A DNA stretch of 64,000 nucleotides, taken from NCBI RefSeq assembly GCF_000430685.1, contig NZ_AUMM01000018.1, positions 1 through 64,000 on the forward strand, in the 5' to 3' direction. The translations under genes and the position numbers were made by a program. Source of the stretch: Tuberibacillus calidus DSM 17572 (lineage in GTDB: Bacteria; Bacillota; Bacilli; Bacillales; Sporolactobacillaceae). The notes under the pieces are model-generated. The model was not told the origin of the DNA. It ran no database searches and saw only the letters and a list, made by a program, of their open reading frames with translations. This document shows, piece by piece, positions 7,182 to 17,093 of this stretch. The stretch's first letter is position 1; every line of letters starts with the position of its first letter.

Positions 7182-7892
7182 GTGTTTTCGCTAATCGGGA
7201 GCCTCACATACTTGATTAAGGAGTTCTGGCTTTTTGTCTCTTACGTCAAAAACAACGCCTTCCCGCAACCGCTTCCGGAAGACGAAGAACGCGAATGCCT
7301 TGAACGGATGGCTGCGGGCGATAAAGCCGCCCGGGATAAACTGATTGAACATAACTTAAGGCTAGTGGCCCACATTGTCAAGAAGTTCGAGAACACGAAA
7401 GAAGACAGCGAAGATTTAATCTCCATCGGCACAATCGGTTTGATCAAGGCGATCGAAAGCTATGCACCAGGCAAGGGAACGAAACTGGCGACTTATGCGG
7501 CGCGCTGTATAGAAAACGAAATTCTCATGCATCTGAGAAGTTTGAAAAAAACTCGGAAAGACATATCCCTGAATGACCCGATTGGTCAAGATAAGGAAGG
7601 GAACGAAATTTCACTCATCGATGTTCTGAAATCCAAAAATAAGGATATCGTCGATGAGATCTCCTTAAAAATGGAGAAAAAGAAAATATATGAGTACTTA
7701 CACATTCTTGATGACCGGGAAAAAGAGGTCGTTATTGCCCGCTTCGGGTTGGATAACCACAAAGAATTGACGCAGCGAGAAATTGCGAAAATGCTCAACA
7801 TCTCTCGCAGTTACGTCTCACGGATTGAAAAGCGCGCCTTGATGAAGCTATTTAATGAATTTTACCGGCAGCCAAATCGAAAAAGTCGATAA
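7182..7892 (+). CDS. sigK: Pro-sigma-K, late mother-cell sporulation sigma factor
   Basis: Encodes 236 residues. Residues 1-20 form the hydrophobic pro-sequence ending FVS, and the mature protein should begin at Tyr21 in [11 protein letters not shown], as in B. subtilis, where SpoIVFB cuts. Region 2 ([42 protein letters not shown]) and region 4 ([38 protein letters not shown]) are complete. The gene is continuous; the skin element that splits it in B. subtilis 168 is absent. The GTG start follows GGAGGTG. It directs late coat and mother-cell lysis genes. I expect sigma-E control but found no convincing promoter. Confidence 0.97.
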   Translation: MFSLIGSLTYLIKEFWLFVSYVKNNAFPQPLPEDEERECLERMAAGDKAARDKLIEHNLRLVAHIVKKFENTKEDSEDLISIGTIGLIKAIESYAPGKGTKLATYAARCIENEILMHLRSLKKTRKDISLNDPIGQDKEGNEISLIDVLKSKNKDIVDEISLKMEKKKIYEYLHILDDREKEVVIARFGLDNHKELTQREIAKMLNISRSYVSRIEKRALMKLFNEFYRQPNRKSR

Positions 7893-7894
7893 TA

Positions 7895-7925
7895 AAGGGG
7901 ATTGCCTTAAACAGGTAGTCCCCTT
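7895..7925 (+). terminator. Weak terminator-like hairpin after sigK
   Basis: AAGGGGA (7895-7901) pairs with TCCCCTT (7919-7925), directly after the sigK stop codon. The loop is 17 bases and there is no real T-run, so termination efficiency is doubtful. Confidence 0.5.
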
Positions 7926-8353
7926 CCACCAATTTAATCACTAATATTAAACACCTATAACAGACATAATATTTGGATGCCGCTCTGTAAAAAATCGCTA
8001 AAATTCAGCAGCTTCCAGACAGCCCCGTTACAAGGAAGACCGCTGTCCTCGGCTTTTTTTCAAAACCACATAAGCCATTTATTCCTTCATTTTCTTCCAT
8101 TCTCTCATTTCATTAATCTTTTTAAAAGTACAAGTCTCACTACAACCCATATTCCTCGTGTTCAACACAAGACCTATTTTGATACACACACGGAGTTTGT
8201 CTGACGAAAAAAATGGCCATGTTTTTGTAACAAAAGCACAACCACCAATGGCAAAAAATGCAGAGAATACCCACTTTCTGTTAAACATTGTTTAAAAATA
8301 TTACAAAACCCGTCGATTTTTGAAATATAACTTAAATAATTAGTAAAATAAAT
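7926..8353. other. Non-coding stretch between sigK and the wall hydrolase gene
   Basis: No gene is supported; the short open frames here lack ribosome sites and family features. The DNA is AT-rich. A small GC element ending in cggcttttttt near 8040-8060 looks like a weak terminator. I searched for the WalR direct repeat expected upstream of cwlO-type genes and did not see one. Confidence 0.5.
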
Positions 8354-8365
8354 CCGACCAAAGGC

Positions 8366-8375
8366 CTGCTATAAT
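8366..8375 (+). promoter_or_regulatory. Extended -10 promoter of the wall hydrolase gene
   Basis: A perfect TATAAT at 8370-8375 is preceded by TGC, giving an extended -10. No clear -35 box lies at the right distance. The coding start follows 57 bases downstream. Confidence 0.6.
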
Positions 8376-8432
8376 AGGAATAAATAAAAGATTAGCGTTT
8401 TCATAGAAACCCATTTGTTAGGGGGAGGACCG

Positions 8433-9554
8433 ATGGGGAACAAATTGACGACGACTGTTGCCGGCCTTTGCGCCTGCGGAATGTTGCTGGTTGCGCCATT
8501 AAGTGCCTCGGCAGATACATACTCATCTTTGGTAAAACAAAAAAATTCCGTTACCAAGCAAAAACAAGCTGTTAAAAGCGATTTGGAAAAGCTAAAAAGC
8601 CAAATTGAAACATTGACCGGAAACATTTCCAAAACCCAAATCGAAATTGGCAAAATCCAAGCCGAAGTGACGAAGCTGAATCAATCCATTGCGGAGACGC
8701 AAAAACGCATTGATGAACGGCAAAAGCTGTTGAAAGATCGCATGGTCGCTTCTTATAAAAACGGCGGGTCTTCTGTCAACATTTTAGAAGTGCTCATGGG
8801 TGCTGACAGCTTCGGTGATTTTATCAACCGGGCAGTAGCCATCTACAATATTACCGACCATGATAAAGATATGATCCAGAAACAAATGGCTGACCAAAAG
8901 CTGTTAAAGGATCAAAAGGCAAAAGTCAAAAAGGACTTGGCCAAAACGGAACAAAAACTACAAGAACTCAATCAACTCGTCGCCAAAATTAAAGCCATTC
9001 AAAGCGAAAAGCAAACGACGCTTAATGATTTAAATAGTAAGGAAAATAAACTTCTTGCACAAATTCAAAAGGAAAACGCAAGAAAAACGGCATTAGTTAC
9101 GAGACCAAACAGCGGGCAAACGGTAGATGCCAACACCATCGTGCAAATGGCCTATATTCCGCAAAGTGCAGCCAATGGCGATATCGGTGACCTCGTCAGT
9201 GCCGCCCGTCGGTATATCGGTCACTCATCCTATGGGTTCGGGGCCATGGATCCCGTACACGGCGTCTTTGACTGCTCGGGATTTGTCAACTGGGCCTATC
9301 AGCAAATTGGCATCAATCTTGGTACGCGTTCGACATCCGGACTGCAGTATGTCGGTTCTCAAGTCTCCCGAAGCGAACTGCGTCCCGGCGACTTGGTTTT
9401 CTTCAATACATACAAGAATAACGGTCATGTCGGCATTTACATTGGTGGCGGTCAATTCATCGGTTCTCAAAATGGAACAGGCGTTGCGATTGTCAGCCTG
9501 AGCCACCCCTATTGGAACAGCCGCTACAGCACAGCGCGCCGTGTGCTTCATTAA
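8433..9554 (+). CDS. Secreted coiled-coil NlpC/P60 peptidoglycan endopeptidase, CwlO-like
   Basis: Encodes 373 residues. A signal peptide occupies about residues 1-27 and ends SASA-D. Residues 30-225 form a long coiled coil rich in Lys, Gln and Glu. The C-terminal 130 residues are an NlpC/P60 domain with catalytic Cys281 in DCSGFVNWAY and His332 in GHVGIYIGGG. This domain order is that of CwlO, the D,L-endopeptidase that cuts wall stem peptides during cell elongation and is activated by FtsEX through its coiled coil. The ATG at 8433 follows GGGGGAGG; the frame opens slightly earlier but without a ribosome site. A strong terminator follows. Exact orthology to cwlO is likely but not proven. Confidence 0.9.
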   Translation: MGNKLTTTVAGLCACGMLLVAPLSASADTYSSLVKQKNSVTKQKQAVKSDLEKLKSQIETLTGNISKTQIEIGKIQAEVTKLNQSIAETQKRIDERQKLLKDRMVASYKNGGSSVNILEVLMGADSFGDFINRAVAIYNITDHDKDMIQKQMADQKLLKDQKAKVKKDLAKTEQKLQELNQLVAKIKAIQSEKQTTLNDLNSKENKLLAQIQKENARKTALVTRPNSGQTVDANTIVQMAYIPQSAANGDIGDLVSAARRYIGHSSYGFGAMDPVHGVFDCSGFVNWAYQQIGINLGTRSTSGLQYVGSQVSRSELRPGDLVFFNTYKNNGHVGIYIGGGQFIGSQNGTGVAIVSLSHPYWNSRYSTARRVLH

Positions 9555-9568
9555 GGAATGAAAAAACG

Positions 9569-9618
9569 AGGCTGTCTCTCATGTTCTGATCAGGACATTG
9601 GAGACAGCCTTTACTTTT
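9569..9618 (+). terminator. Terminator of the wall hydrolase gene
   Basis: A 10-bp stem AGGCTGTCTC (9569-9578) with GAGACAGCCT (9601-9610) is followed by a T-rich tail. The loop contains a second palindrome centred on CTGATCAG. Confidence 0.88.
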
Positions 9619-9806
9619 TCTTTCGCTCATGTCTATCATTTGCCCCTCTAAAACTTGCCTTCTGTCCTTTTCTCCCTTTAAATACTTCCTGCTGCAATTT
9701 CCTTCTAAGGACTAAAATTTCTATTTTACTATTCAACAGGTTTTCCATTTTTCTATACAAGTCATTTGCCAAAGTCACATATGTATGAATATGGGGGTGT
9801 CGAAAC

Positions 9807-11336
9807 ATGAATTTAACGGTCATGATTGTCGGGGCGATTGCTATTTTCTTTCTGATCGGCCTTGCTGCACACTTTCAAGTAACCCGCTCCTTAACCAAGT
9901 GGCTGGACGAAGTGCAGAATCTTGCTTTCGATCGCACAAGCCGAAACCCACCATCGCCTTGGCTCGGCGTAGTCATTGAAGAGTATCGCAACCATCGCGT
10001 AAACCAAATCCCTGTCAATACCCAAGCATTGATTGAGAAACATTTGATGCAACAACGGGTGGTGCTTGCTGGAATTTTTCCCGCTCCAATTGGTAATGTC
10101 GCAAAAATGATCGGCTTTATTCCATCTTTTACGATCATTCTTGGTGTCCTCGGCACCTTTATTGGCCTCACGCAATCGCTGTTTGCAATGCAGCATACCC
10201 TGCTTTCTCTTGGGAACGGACAGGAAAACGGCCCCTTGTCCTTTGATGCCGTTTTAGCCGCGATCTCCTCTCCCTTCCAAGGGATGAGCACAGCTTTTAT
10301 TACAAGCATCGCCGGAATCGGCACCGCTTTTCTGCTCAATTTCCTCCAATCAGGTTTTCTGTCCGGCGGCCGTTCCGTCTCCTATTTGACGAATAAACTT
10401 TTTAGCGAATGTGAGACATTGCTTGAGCACGTTTATGAAGCCAAAATAGCCCTTGAACAACCGAATGATACATACGAGCGCATCCTAGAGCGGCTGGCCA
10501 ATAGAATCCGTGACAGTTTCCAAGAAACGATCGGAGATTTCAGTCAAAATATGATCCATTTCACCGAAAAGCTGGACGAAACCGTCGCAAAAGTTCACAC
10601 ATTGATCGGTCAATTGCAAACCCATGCCGAAGCCTTTTCGCAATCGGCGGAAAAGCTGAAATTGGTGAGTGTGTCTTTCGACAAAACAGCCATGCGATTT
10701 GCTGAAGCAAACAAAAGCAGCGAAAACCAGGTCCAAGCCTTAAAAGCAGCGGTCGAACGCGCTTTCCAACGGGCGGAATCTCACGAACAACGGTTAGAAC
10801 AAGCGGCTAAACAAACGCTAAGCTTTATCGAAAGAAGCGACAAAAAGTCCGAGGAGCTCAGCCGCCAATTCTTGCGCGCAATGGAAGCGCAAATGGAAGG
10901 TTTCCACGAAAAATATGATCTAGCCGCAAACCACCTGCAGCGCCAACAAGAAGACTTTATTTATAAACAACAGGAAATGACCAATCAATACGCCCAGACA
11001 GCAGAGGCGTTTTCGGAGTCAATCGATCAACTCGAACGCTCGCTATATCAAATGTTCGAGAAGACGAAGCGCGATATTCTTGATCATATAAAATATCAAA
11101 ACGACCGAAAAGCGCAATGGTTGAACCAAGATGACCGCCGCCAAGAGCTGCGCGATTTGTCAAGGAGCTTCGAAACCCTCTCGCACAACATGGAACGGCA
11201 GTGGGCGGACAATCAACGATATATCCAAGATTTTTACCAATTATTGAACCGAATCTCTTACCTCATCGAACAACAAACCGCCTACCAGCAACAGAAGATG
11301 TCCCGCCCATTACCAACACGGGTGATTGACACATGA
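9807..11336 (+). CDS. ZorA-like MotA/TolQ/ExbB-family channel protein with long cytoplasmic tail
   Basis: Encodes 509 residues. There is an N-terminal membrane helix (about 5-23) and two further helices at about 103-127 and 160-185. These carry GVLGTFIGL (113-121) and MSTAFITSIAG (160-170), the conserved pore segments of the MotA/ExbB superfamily. Residues 190-509 are a continuous hydrophilic, heptad-rich tail, as in ZorA of the Zorya anti-phage system, and unlike flagellar MotA or MotP. The ATG follows GGGGGTG. It overlaps the MotB/ZorB-like gene by 4 bases (ATGA), so the two subunits are translationally coupled. No flagellar genes are nearby. It most likely forms a proton- or sodium-driven stator with its partner; its biological use is unknown. 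Confidence 0.85.
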   Translation: MNLTVMIVGAIAIFFLIGLAAHFQVTRSLTKWLDEVQNLAFDRTSRNPPSPWLGVVIEEYRNHRVNQIPVNTQALIEKHLMQQRVVLAGIFPAPIGNVAKMIGFIPSFTIILGVLGTFIGLTQSLFAMQHTLLSLGNGQENGPLSFDAVLAAISSPFQGMSTAFITSIAGIGTAFLLNFLQSGFLSGGRSVSYLTNKLFSECETLLEHVYEAKIALEQPNDTYERILERLANRIRDSFQETIGDFSQNMIHFTEKLDETVAKVHTLIGQLQTHAEAFSQSAEKLKLVSVSFDKTAMRFAEANKSSENQVQALKAAVERAFQRAESHEQRLEQAAKQTLSFIERSDKKSEELSRQFLRAMEAQMEGFHEKYDLAANHLQRQQEDFIYKQQEMTNQYAQTAEAFSESIDQLERSLYQMFEKTKRDILDHIKYQNDRKAQWLNQDDRRQELRDLSRSFETLSHNMERQWADNQRYIQDFYQLLNRISYLIEQQTAYQQQKMSRPLPTRVIDT

Positions 11337-12022
11337 AGTCGAGGAAACCATGGATCTCCGAACGGGTCGAAGAACAATACTGGCCCTCATTCACCGATAT
11401 GATGGCGATGGTCGTCCTCGTTTTTTTATTTATCAGCCTCATCGCTTTCGTGCAAAGCATCTATCATTCCTATGAACAAACACAAATCCGTCGTGAACTC
11501 GCTAAAGCCGCAAATATAAAAAAGCATATTTCCGATTTGATTAATAAAAAAATGGCTGACCAAGTTGGGCGTGATAAAATCATTCGCGGGCCGAATAATA
11601 CGATATCCATTCAAGGGGATGTCCTCTTTGATTCTGCGAGCGCGAGACTTAATGAGAAAGGTAAAAAAGTTTTGGACAATGTCGCCGATGCCCTCGTCGA
11701 TATTATCAACGACAAGGCATTAAGCCAATATATTTACATCATCTTGATTGAAGGGCATACGGATTCGGTACCGTATGATAATTGGCATTTATCGTCCGAC
11801 CGCGCCTTAGCCGTCTTAAAATACATGCAAAAGGCAAACCCGAAACTCAGTGAAGATCGCTATGCCAAATTTCTTGCGGTCACGGGCTACTCAAAATATA
11901 AGCCAGCCGTCCAAGGCGATTCACCGGAAGCCAGGCAAAAAAACCGTCGCATCTCTTTTCAAATCATCCTTGACGACAACAAATGGCAAACCAAAATCAA
12001 AGACATTATGGTCGGAAAATAA
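11333..12022 (+). CDS. ZorB-like MotB/OmpA-domain stator subunit
   Basis: Encodes 229 residues. One membrane helix (about 22-43) is preceded by PSFTDMMAM; Asp22 sits where MotB and ZorB keep the ion-carrying aspartate. A linker follows, then an OmpA-type peptidoglycan-binding domain with EGHTDSVP (140-147), LSSDRA (153-158) and a C-terminal NRRISF arginine pair. The protein would plug the ZorA-like pore and anchor it to the cell wall. The start codon overlaps the stop of the upstream gene, and a strong terminator follows, so the operon has only two genes. No ZorC, ZorD, ZorE or other effector gene lies next to it. Confidence 0.87.
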   Translation: MKSRKPWISERVEEQYWPSFTDMMAMVVLVFLFISLIAFVQSIYHSYEQTQIRRELAKAANIKKHISDLINKKMADQVGRDKIIRGPNNTISIQGDVLFDSASARLNEKGKKVLDNVADALVDIINDKALSQYIYIILIEGHTDSVPYDNWHLSSDRALAVLKYMQKANPKLSEDRYAKFLAVTGYSKYKPAVQGDSPEARQKNRRISFQIILDDNKWQTKIKDIMVGK

Positions 12023-12075
12023 CGGTAGACGTTTAAAACGCTATCCACCGATTTTTATACTTTCTCGCAAAAAAA

Positions 12076-12116
12076 AAGTGCGAAAGCCTTCCGCGGCTTT
12101 CGCACTTTTGTTTTTT
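12076..12116. terminator. Strong bidirectional terminator between the motor pair and odhB
   Basis: AAGTGCGAAAGCC (12076-12088) pairs perfectly over 13 bp with GGCTTTCGCACTT (12095-12107). A T-run follows on the plus strand and an A-run precedes it, so it serves both convergent units. Confidence 0.93.
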
Positions 12117-12120
12117 GACA

Positions 12121-13368
12121 TTAACCTTCGAGCAATAAGGATTCTGGATCTTCCAGGAGTTCCTTGACTTTTACGAGGAAGCTGACGGCTTCCTTGCCAT
12201 CGACGATCCGGTGGTCGTAAGACAGAGCCAAATACATCATCGGGCGGATTTCCATCGTTTCTTTATCGATCGCGACTGGGCGATATTGGATTTTGTGCAT
12301 GCCCAAAATACCAACTTGTGGGGCATTTAAGATCGGTGTCGAAATCAGGGAACCGAATGTCCCGCCGTTTGTAATCGTAAAGGTGCCGCCTTGTAAGTCA
12401 GCGAGAGTGAGTTTACCGGATCGGGCTTTTACGGCGAGGTCGGCAATATCCCTTTCGATTTCCGCAAACGTTTTCCGGTCAGCATCGCGAACGACCGGAA
12501 CAACAAGTCCTTCATCGGTTGAAACAGCGATGCCAATATCGTAAAACTTCTTAATCAACAAATCCGTTCCTTGAATTTCCGCATTGAGAAGAGGGAATTC
12601 TTTCAAGGCGCCGACAACGGCTTTTGTAAAGAAGCTCATAAAGCCAAGTTTCACATCATGTTTTTTCATAAAGGCGTCTTTACGGCGGGCCCGGACATCC
12701 ATGATGGCCGTCATGTCGACTTCATTAAATGTTGTCAGCATCGCTGCCGTGTGTTGAGCTTCCACGAGTCGAGTCGCAATCGTTTGACGACGGCGCGTCA
12801 TGCGAACACGCTCAACGGGTTTTGCCGGGTTTTCGGTGGCTTTCGGCGCCGTTGCGCTAGCAGCCGGTTGAGCTTGTGATGCCGCCGGTTTTGTTGCTTC
12901 GCGTTTCACATCTTCAGGGCGAATGCGGCCGAGCGGATCACTTGCTGCAACGGTTTTCAAATCGATGCCAAGTTCACGGGCGAGCTTGCGGGCAGCCGGC
13001 GTTGCCACCAAGCGTTCATGGCTTTCAGCTGCTTCAGCTGCAGCCGGTGCTTCTGCTTTCGGGGCTTGAGCTTCCGGCTGTGCTTCTTCTTTTTTCGCCT
13101 CTGGTGCTGCTTTCGGTGCTTCTCCCGGAGCAGCATTCGGATCTAACACCGCAATGACTTCACCGACTTCAACGGTATCGCCTTCACCTTTCTTAATTTC
13201 TGTTAAAACCCCTTCGTCTTCAGCGGCGATTTGAACATTGACTTTATCGGTTTCCAATTCGACGATGTCATCGCCTTTATTCACCTTTTCACCGACATTT
13301 TTTAACCATTTGGCAATGGTACCTTCTGTGATGGATTCCGCCAGTTCCGGAACTTTTACTTCAACCAC
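12121..13368 (-). CDS. odhB: Dihydrolipoamide succinyltransferase, E2 of 2-oxoglutarate dehydrogenase
   Basis: Encodes 415 residues. The lipoyl domain (1-77) has the lipoylated Lys in [11 protein letters not shown]. An Ala/Pro/Glu-rich linker (80-110) leads to a peripheral subunit-binding domain (about 117-153, [16 protein letters not shown]). The catalytic acyltransferase domain ends with [13 protein letters not shown], which holds the active-site His and Asp. The enzyme transfers succinyl groups from E1 to CoA in the TCA cycle. It follows odhA after 28 bases with a GGAGGAAAC-type ribosome site. The E3 subunit gene is not here, as is usual in Bacilli, where the pyruvate dehydrogenase E3 is shared. 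Confidence 0.97.
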   Translation of the reverse strand: MVEVKVPELAESITEGTIAKWLKNVGEKVNKGDDIVELETDKVNVQIAAEDEGVLTEIKKGEGDTVEVGEVIAVLDPNAAPGEAPKAAPEAKKEEAQPEAQAPKAEAPAAAEAAESHERLVATPAARKLARELGIDLKTVAASDPLGRIRPEDVKREATKPAASQAQPAASATAPKATENPAKPVERVRMTRRRQTIATRLVEAQHTAAMLTTFNEVDMTAIMDVRARRKDAFMKKHDVKLGFMSFFTKAVVGALKEFPLLNAEIQGTDLLIKKFYDIGIAVSTDEGLVVPVVRDADRKTFAEIERDIADLAVKARSGKLTLADLQGGTFTITNGGTFGSLISTPILNAPQVGILGMHKIQYRPVAIDKETMEIRPMMYLALSYDHRIVDGKEAVSFLVKVKELLEDPESLLLEG

Positions 13369-13396
13369 AATGTTTCCTCCTCAATGATCGGACACG

Positions 13397-16240
13397 TTAT
13401 TGGATTTTCAATGCTTCCTTGAAATATAGGGCTTCTTTTAAAATGTTTTCTTGTTCTTGTTTATGAACATCCGGTTCACCAACGGCCGGGCTGGACCGAT
13501 CGGGGCGACCGACATAGCCAATCGACCATTTGCCGCCTGAGAGGGCAACGAGCCGCGGATAAACAAACGACCATGCGCCCATATTTTTCGGTTCTTCTTG
13601 CACCCAAACGATTTCTTTTAAGTTGGTAAAGCGTTTGGCGATTTCAGCAATTTCTACGGCCGGGAACGGATAAAGCTGTTCCACACGGACGATGTGGATG
13701 TTATCCGGTACTTCTCCTTTTTGCAATTCGCTTGCCAAATCGACGGCGATTTTCCCGCTCGCGACGATCAAACGGGTAACCTTTTCCGTCTCTGTGCCTG
13801 TTCCTTCCTGCTCTATGATAGCTTGGAAGCGTCCAGCCGTCAAAGCTGGGCCATTTACCGTAGCAAGCGGATGGCGTAAGAGGCTCTTCGGTGTAACGAT
13901 CACTAGCGGACGCACCGCTTCACTTTGCAACAGGGCCGCTTGGCGTCTAATAATATGGAAATATTGACCTGCTGTTGATAGATTAGCGACGATCCAGTTG
14001 TTTTCGGCAGCCAACTGTAAAAATCTTTCCAAACGGGCACTGGAATGTTCAGGGCCTTGACCTTCAAAGCCATGCGGCAAGAGCATGACGAGCCCAGATT
14101 TTTGCCCCCATTTTGCACGGCTGGCCGAAATGAATTGATCAAACATGACTTGCGCCGTATTGGCAAAGTCGCCAAATTGCGCTTCCCAAAGCACAAGTGT
14201 TTCAGGTGCAAAAACATTATAGCCATATTCAAATCCGACCACAGCCGTTTCAGTCAGCGGGCTGTTGTGAATGGCAAACGATGCCCGCGCATCTTTTAGC
14301 TGATGGAGCGGGGAAAATGTCTTCCCAGTTTTCGGATCGTGTAAAACCAAGTGCCTGTGGGCGAATGTGCCGCGCTCGGTATCTTGGCCCGTGATGCGAA
14401 TCGGTGTGCCGTCTTTTAAAATCGAGGCAAACGCAAGTGCTTCTGCATGTCCCCAATCGATTTTACCTTCCGGCGAAATCGCCTCTGCGCGACGGCGCAA
14501 AATGCGCTCAAGCTTCGGATAAACCGAAAAGCCTTCCGGCCATTCCAAAAGGTCGGCATTCAAGCGCTTAAGCTCGTCTTCAGGAACCGCAGTATCCATT
14601 TCCGGCAGCGGATTTGTCACCGCTTCAGGCGGAGCTGTTTCTTCTGATTTGCCATTGGTATTTGCTTTGACTTCTTCAAAGACGTTTTGCAAATGTTGTT
14701 GCAAATCTTCATCAAGCTTGACGACATCGCTTTCAGTGACAACGCCTGCTTTGATCAATTTTTCAGCATAAACGAGCCGCACCGTTGGATGAGCCGTCAC
14801 TTTTTCATAAAATAACGGCTGGGTGACAAACGGATCGTCCATTTCGTTATGACCAAAGCGGCGATAGCCAACGAGGTCAATAAGAATATCCTTCTTAAAC
14901 CGTTGACGATAGTCGTAGGCGAATAGAATGACCGCAAGACAAGCTTCCGGATCATCGGCATTGACGTGAATGACCGGAATTTCAAAGCCCTTAGCGAGAT
15001 CGCTCGCATACCGAGTAGAGCGGTCATCATCGCTTTCCGTTGTAAAACCAATAAGGTTATTAGCAATAATGTGGATCGTGCCTCCGGTTTGATAACCTTT
15101 AAGGCGGCTCATGTTTAGCGTTTCCGGGACGACCCCTTCACCGGAAAACGCCGCATCACCATGCACCATGATGGCAAACGCTTTCGTCACATCTTGCTCA
15201 GGATAACCGGGCTTCGTGCGATCGTCTTGAGCCGCACGCGCATAGCCTTCGATGACAGGGTCAACGACTTCCAAATGGCTCGGGTTGTTGGCGAGCGTAA
15301 TTCTCGCTTTTACTTCCCCGTTATCTTTAATGTAACGGTCGCCGCCCAAGTGATATTTCACATCACCCGTCCAGCCGCCTGTGACCGGAACAAATTCTTC
15401 CGACGGATAATCTTTATTCGGCGAATGATTGAATTCCGCGATCATGCTGTGATACGGTTTATTTAACACATGGGTCAATACATTCAATCGCCCTCTGTGA
15501 GCCATGCCGATGAGAAAGTTTTTCGTTCCATCTTTTAAACCTCGACGAACGAGAGCATTCAACATCGGAACGAGCATGTCAACGCCTTCAATGGAAAACC
15601 GCTTTTGACCAACAAATGTCTTGTGAAGGAACTTTTCAAAACCTTCGACTTTTGTCAGTTCTTTCAAGAGATCCAAACGCTCTTCATTTGTCAGTTCGAC
15701 CTTCACGCCGCTTTTTTCCACTCGCTCGATCAGCCAAGACAATTCCTCTTCATCGTGAATATGGCTGAATTCAAACGCAATGGTTTCTGTATAAATCTTT
15801 TTCAGGCGCTCAATGGCGTCAAAGCCCGTATGAACGTCGGCCGGAGCGTTTTTCCAAATCAAACGGGCTGGTATTGCCCGCAAGTCGCTGTCTGTCAGCC
15901 CATAATGTTCCGGCTCAAGCATGCGGGTATCTGGCTCTTTTCCGTTGATCGGATAGATGTCAGCGGCCAAATGGCCATAGGTGCGTATATTATCGGCGAG
16001 CTTGACAGCCGCCACGATTTTTTCCATATCGGCTTCGGCAAAACCGCCTACTGCACCGCGTGAATGGACTTCGGTAAAACCAGCTGGTGGCGCTCCCCAG
16101 CGTTCAAAAAGTTCCCTAAGATCCGCTTCCACCGATTGCGGATCATTTAAATACAACTCATATTGGTCTTGGATATAGCCTAAGTTTGGTCCGTAATATT
16201 GTTCCCAAGGCGATCCAACACCGCTTCTCTCCGCTGCCAT
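13397..16240 (-). CDS. odhA: 2-oxoglutarate dehydrogenase E1 component
   Basis: Encodes 947 residues, the usual size for OdhA/SucA. The N-terminal region ([25 protein letters not shown]) matches E1o proteins. The thiamine-diphosphate core shows [35 protein letters not shown] (the Mg/ThDP motif) and the transketolase-like C-terminal half with [18 protein letters not shown] and [23 protein letters not shown]. It decarboxylates 2-oxoglutarate and reductively succinylates OdhB. The ATG follows an AGGAGTG site. It is the first gene of odhAB, with a sigma-A-type promoter about 170 bases upstream. Confidence 0.97.
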   Translation of the reverse strand: MAAERSGVGSPWEQYYGPNLGYIQDQYELYLNDPQSVEADLRELFERWGAPPAGFTEVHSRGAVGGFAEADMEKIVAAVKLADNIRTYGHLAADIYPINGKEPDTRMLEPEHYGLTDSDLRAIPARLIWKNAPADVHTGFDAIERLKKIYTETIAFEFSHIHDEEELSWLIERVEKSGVKVELTNEERLDLLKELTKVEGFEKFLHKTFVGQKRFSIEGVDMLVPMLNALVRRGLKDGTKNFLIGMAHRGRLNVLTHVLNKPYHSMIAEFNHSPNKDYPSEEFVPVTGGWTGDVKYHLGGDRYIKDNGEVKARITLANNPSHLEVVDPVIEGYARAAQDDRTKPGYPEQDVTKAFAIMVHGDAAFSGEGVVPETLNMSRLKGYQTGGTIHIIANNLIGFTTESDDDRSTRYASDLAKGFEIPVIHVNADDPEACLAVILFAYDYRQRFKKDILIDLVGYRRFGHNEMDDPFVTQPLFYEKVTAHPTVRLVYAEKLIKAGVVTESDVVKLDEDLQQHLQNVFEEVKANTNGKSEETAPPEAVTNPLPEMDTAVPEDELKRLNADLLEWPEGFSVYPKLERILRRRAEAISPEGKIDWGHAEALAFASILKDGTPIRITGQDTERGTFAHRHLVLHDPKTGKTFSPLHQLKDARASFAIHNSPLTETAVVGFEYGYNVFAPETLVLWEAQFGDFANTAQVMFDQFISASRAKWGQKSGLVMLLPHGFEGQGPEHSSARLERFLQLAAENNWIVANLSTAGQYFHIIRRQAALLQSEAVRPLVIVTPKSLLRHPLATVNGPALTAGRFQAIIEQEGTGTETEKVTRLIVASGKIAVDLASELQKGEVPDNIHIVRVEQLYPFPAVEIAEIAKRFTNLKEIVWVQEEPKNMGAWSFVYPRLVALSGGKWSIGYVGRPDRSSPAVGEPDVHKQEQENILKEALYFKEALKIQ

Positions 16241-16753
16241 GAATGGACACTCCTAACTTTGAATGAAATAACAGCAAACTAAGAAGACTGATGAAATAAA
16301 ACATGACGAGTCACTCAGTTAGGGACTGTGTGCTCGATTTTCCGTCGACCGTGCTGACACCGGACCCCTCTCCCTTTTCCGTTCAATATTTATCTACGTA
16401 GCCATTTTAGTACAATAAATCGACAGGATTCAAGTCACAGGGTGCATTTCTTGTGCTTTATTAAAAAATTTCCATGCACCAGTAACAGGAGTCATTCTAT
16501 TTATAGCATAATGAAACGCACCCGCCAAGAGTGAGCCCTTCTCACCTGAAGTATTTCTTTTTTTATGGTACAGAAAAAGAAAACCTAACTCCCCCCGCTT
16601 TTTTCACTACAAGCTTGCGGTGTTTCTTCCCGCAAAAGTCATTACTTCACATATACAAAACTTGGCTCCTGCCAACCTTTTAAACGAGGCTAGAGCGGTA
16701 GTGACCCTAAGGCTGGATTGAAAAATGATAGGCTTTCTTACCTAGCATAAGAA
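16241..16753. other. Intergenic region upstream of odhA and downstream of yrhC
   Basis: Besides the odhA promoter (16404-16433) and the yrhC terminator at the far end, no coding sequence is supported. It is AT-rich with several short imperfect palindromes. No recognisable riboswitch or tRNA is present. Confidence 0.5.
16404..16433 (-). promoter_or_regulatory. Sigma-A promoter of odhAB
   Basis: On the minus strand TTGAAT (16428-16433) and TAAAAT (16404-16409) are separated by 18 bases. The predicted start of transcription lies about 155 bases before the odhA ATG, leaving a long leader. Confidence 0.55.
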
Positions 16754-16781
16754 AAAACGATAGCCGAAAAGACTATCGTTT
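16750..16781 (-). terminator. Terminator of the yrrT-yrhC operon
   Basis: On the minus strand AACGATAG (16773-16780) pairs with CTATCGTT (16756-16763), followed by TTTTTTCTT. It lies just after yrhC. Confidence 0.88.
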
Positions 16782-16791
16782 GGCATTTATC

Positions 16792-17031
16792 CTATAAATT
16801 TTCTTCATAGCGCTTCTTGGCCACTTGAAGCCGCCAATAAAAAACAAATGCTACCAGAAGAAAAACTAAACCAGCGATCATAAGGCCTTCGGCTCTCCCC
16901 GCTGTTTTTCCATCCATGGGCAGGGCAGAACCAATATATAAAAAGGCGCTGATGAATAAAAAGATAAAACTAAAACGTTTGTAGTCGGTGATTTTATGTT
17001 TGAGCTGTTTCATTTCCCGATCTTTTTCCAT
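16792..17031 (-). CDS. yrhC: YrhC-family small membrane protein
   Basis: Encodes 79 residues with a basic N-terminus (KQLKHKITDYKRF) and two membrane helices (about 22-39 and 48-66) joined by a short loop. YrhC proteins occur at the end of the mccAB operon in Bacilli and have no known biochemical role. Position and topology fit. A GGGAGGGAG ribosome site precedes the ATG. It lies 62 bases after mccB and is followed by the operon terminator. Confidence 0.85.
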   Translation of the reverse strand: MEKDREMKQLKHKITDYKRFSFIFLFISAFLYIGSALPMDGKTAGRAEGLMIAGLVFLLVAFVFYWRLQVAKKRYEENL

Positions 17032-17093
17032 TGTTCTCCCTCCCTTTTCCTACTGTAACATGGAAAAAGGGCAGGATGAACCGGTAAATGCTG

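Noticed and set aside
7977-8204. Open frame of 75 codons between sigK and the wall hydrolase
   Set aside because: Phe/Ser/His-rich, no ribosome site, AT-rich non-coding composition.
9807-12022. Reading the pair as flagellar MotA/MotB or MotP/MotS
   Set aside because: The first protein has a tail of about 320 residues and no flagellar genes are nearby; the layout fits ZorA/ZorB-type proteins better.
12071-12116. Possible small RNA at the GC hairpin
   Set aside because: It is fully explained as a bidirectional terminator between convergent genes.
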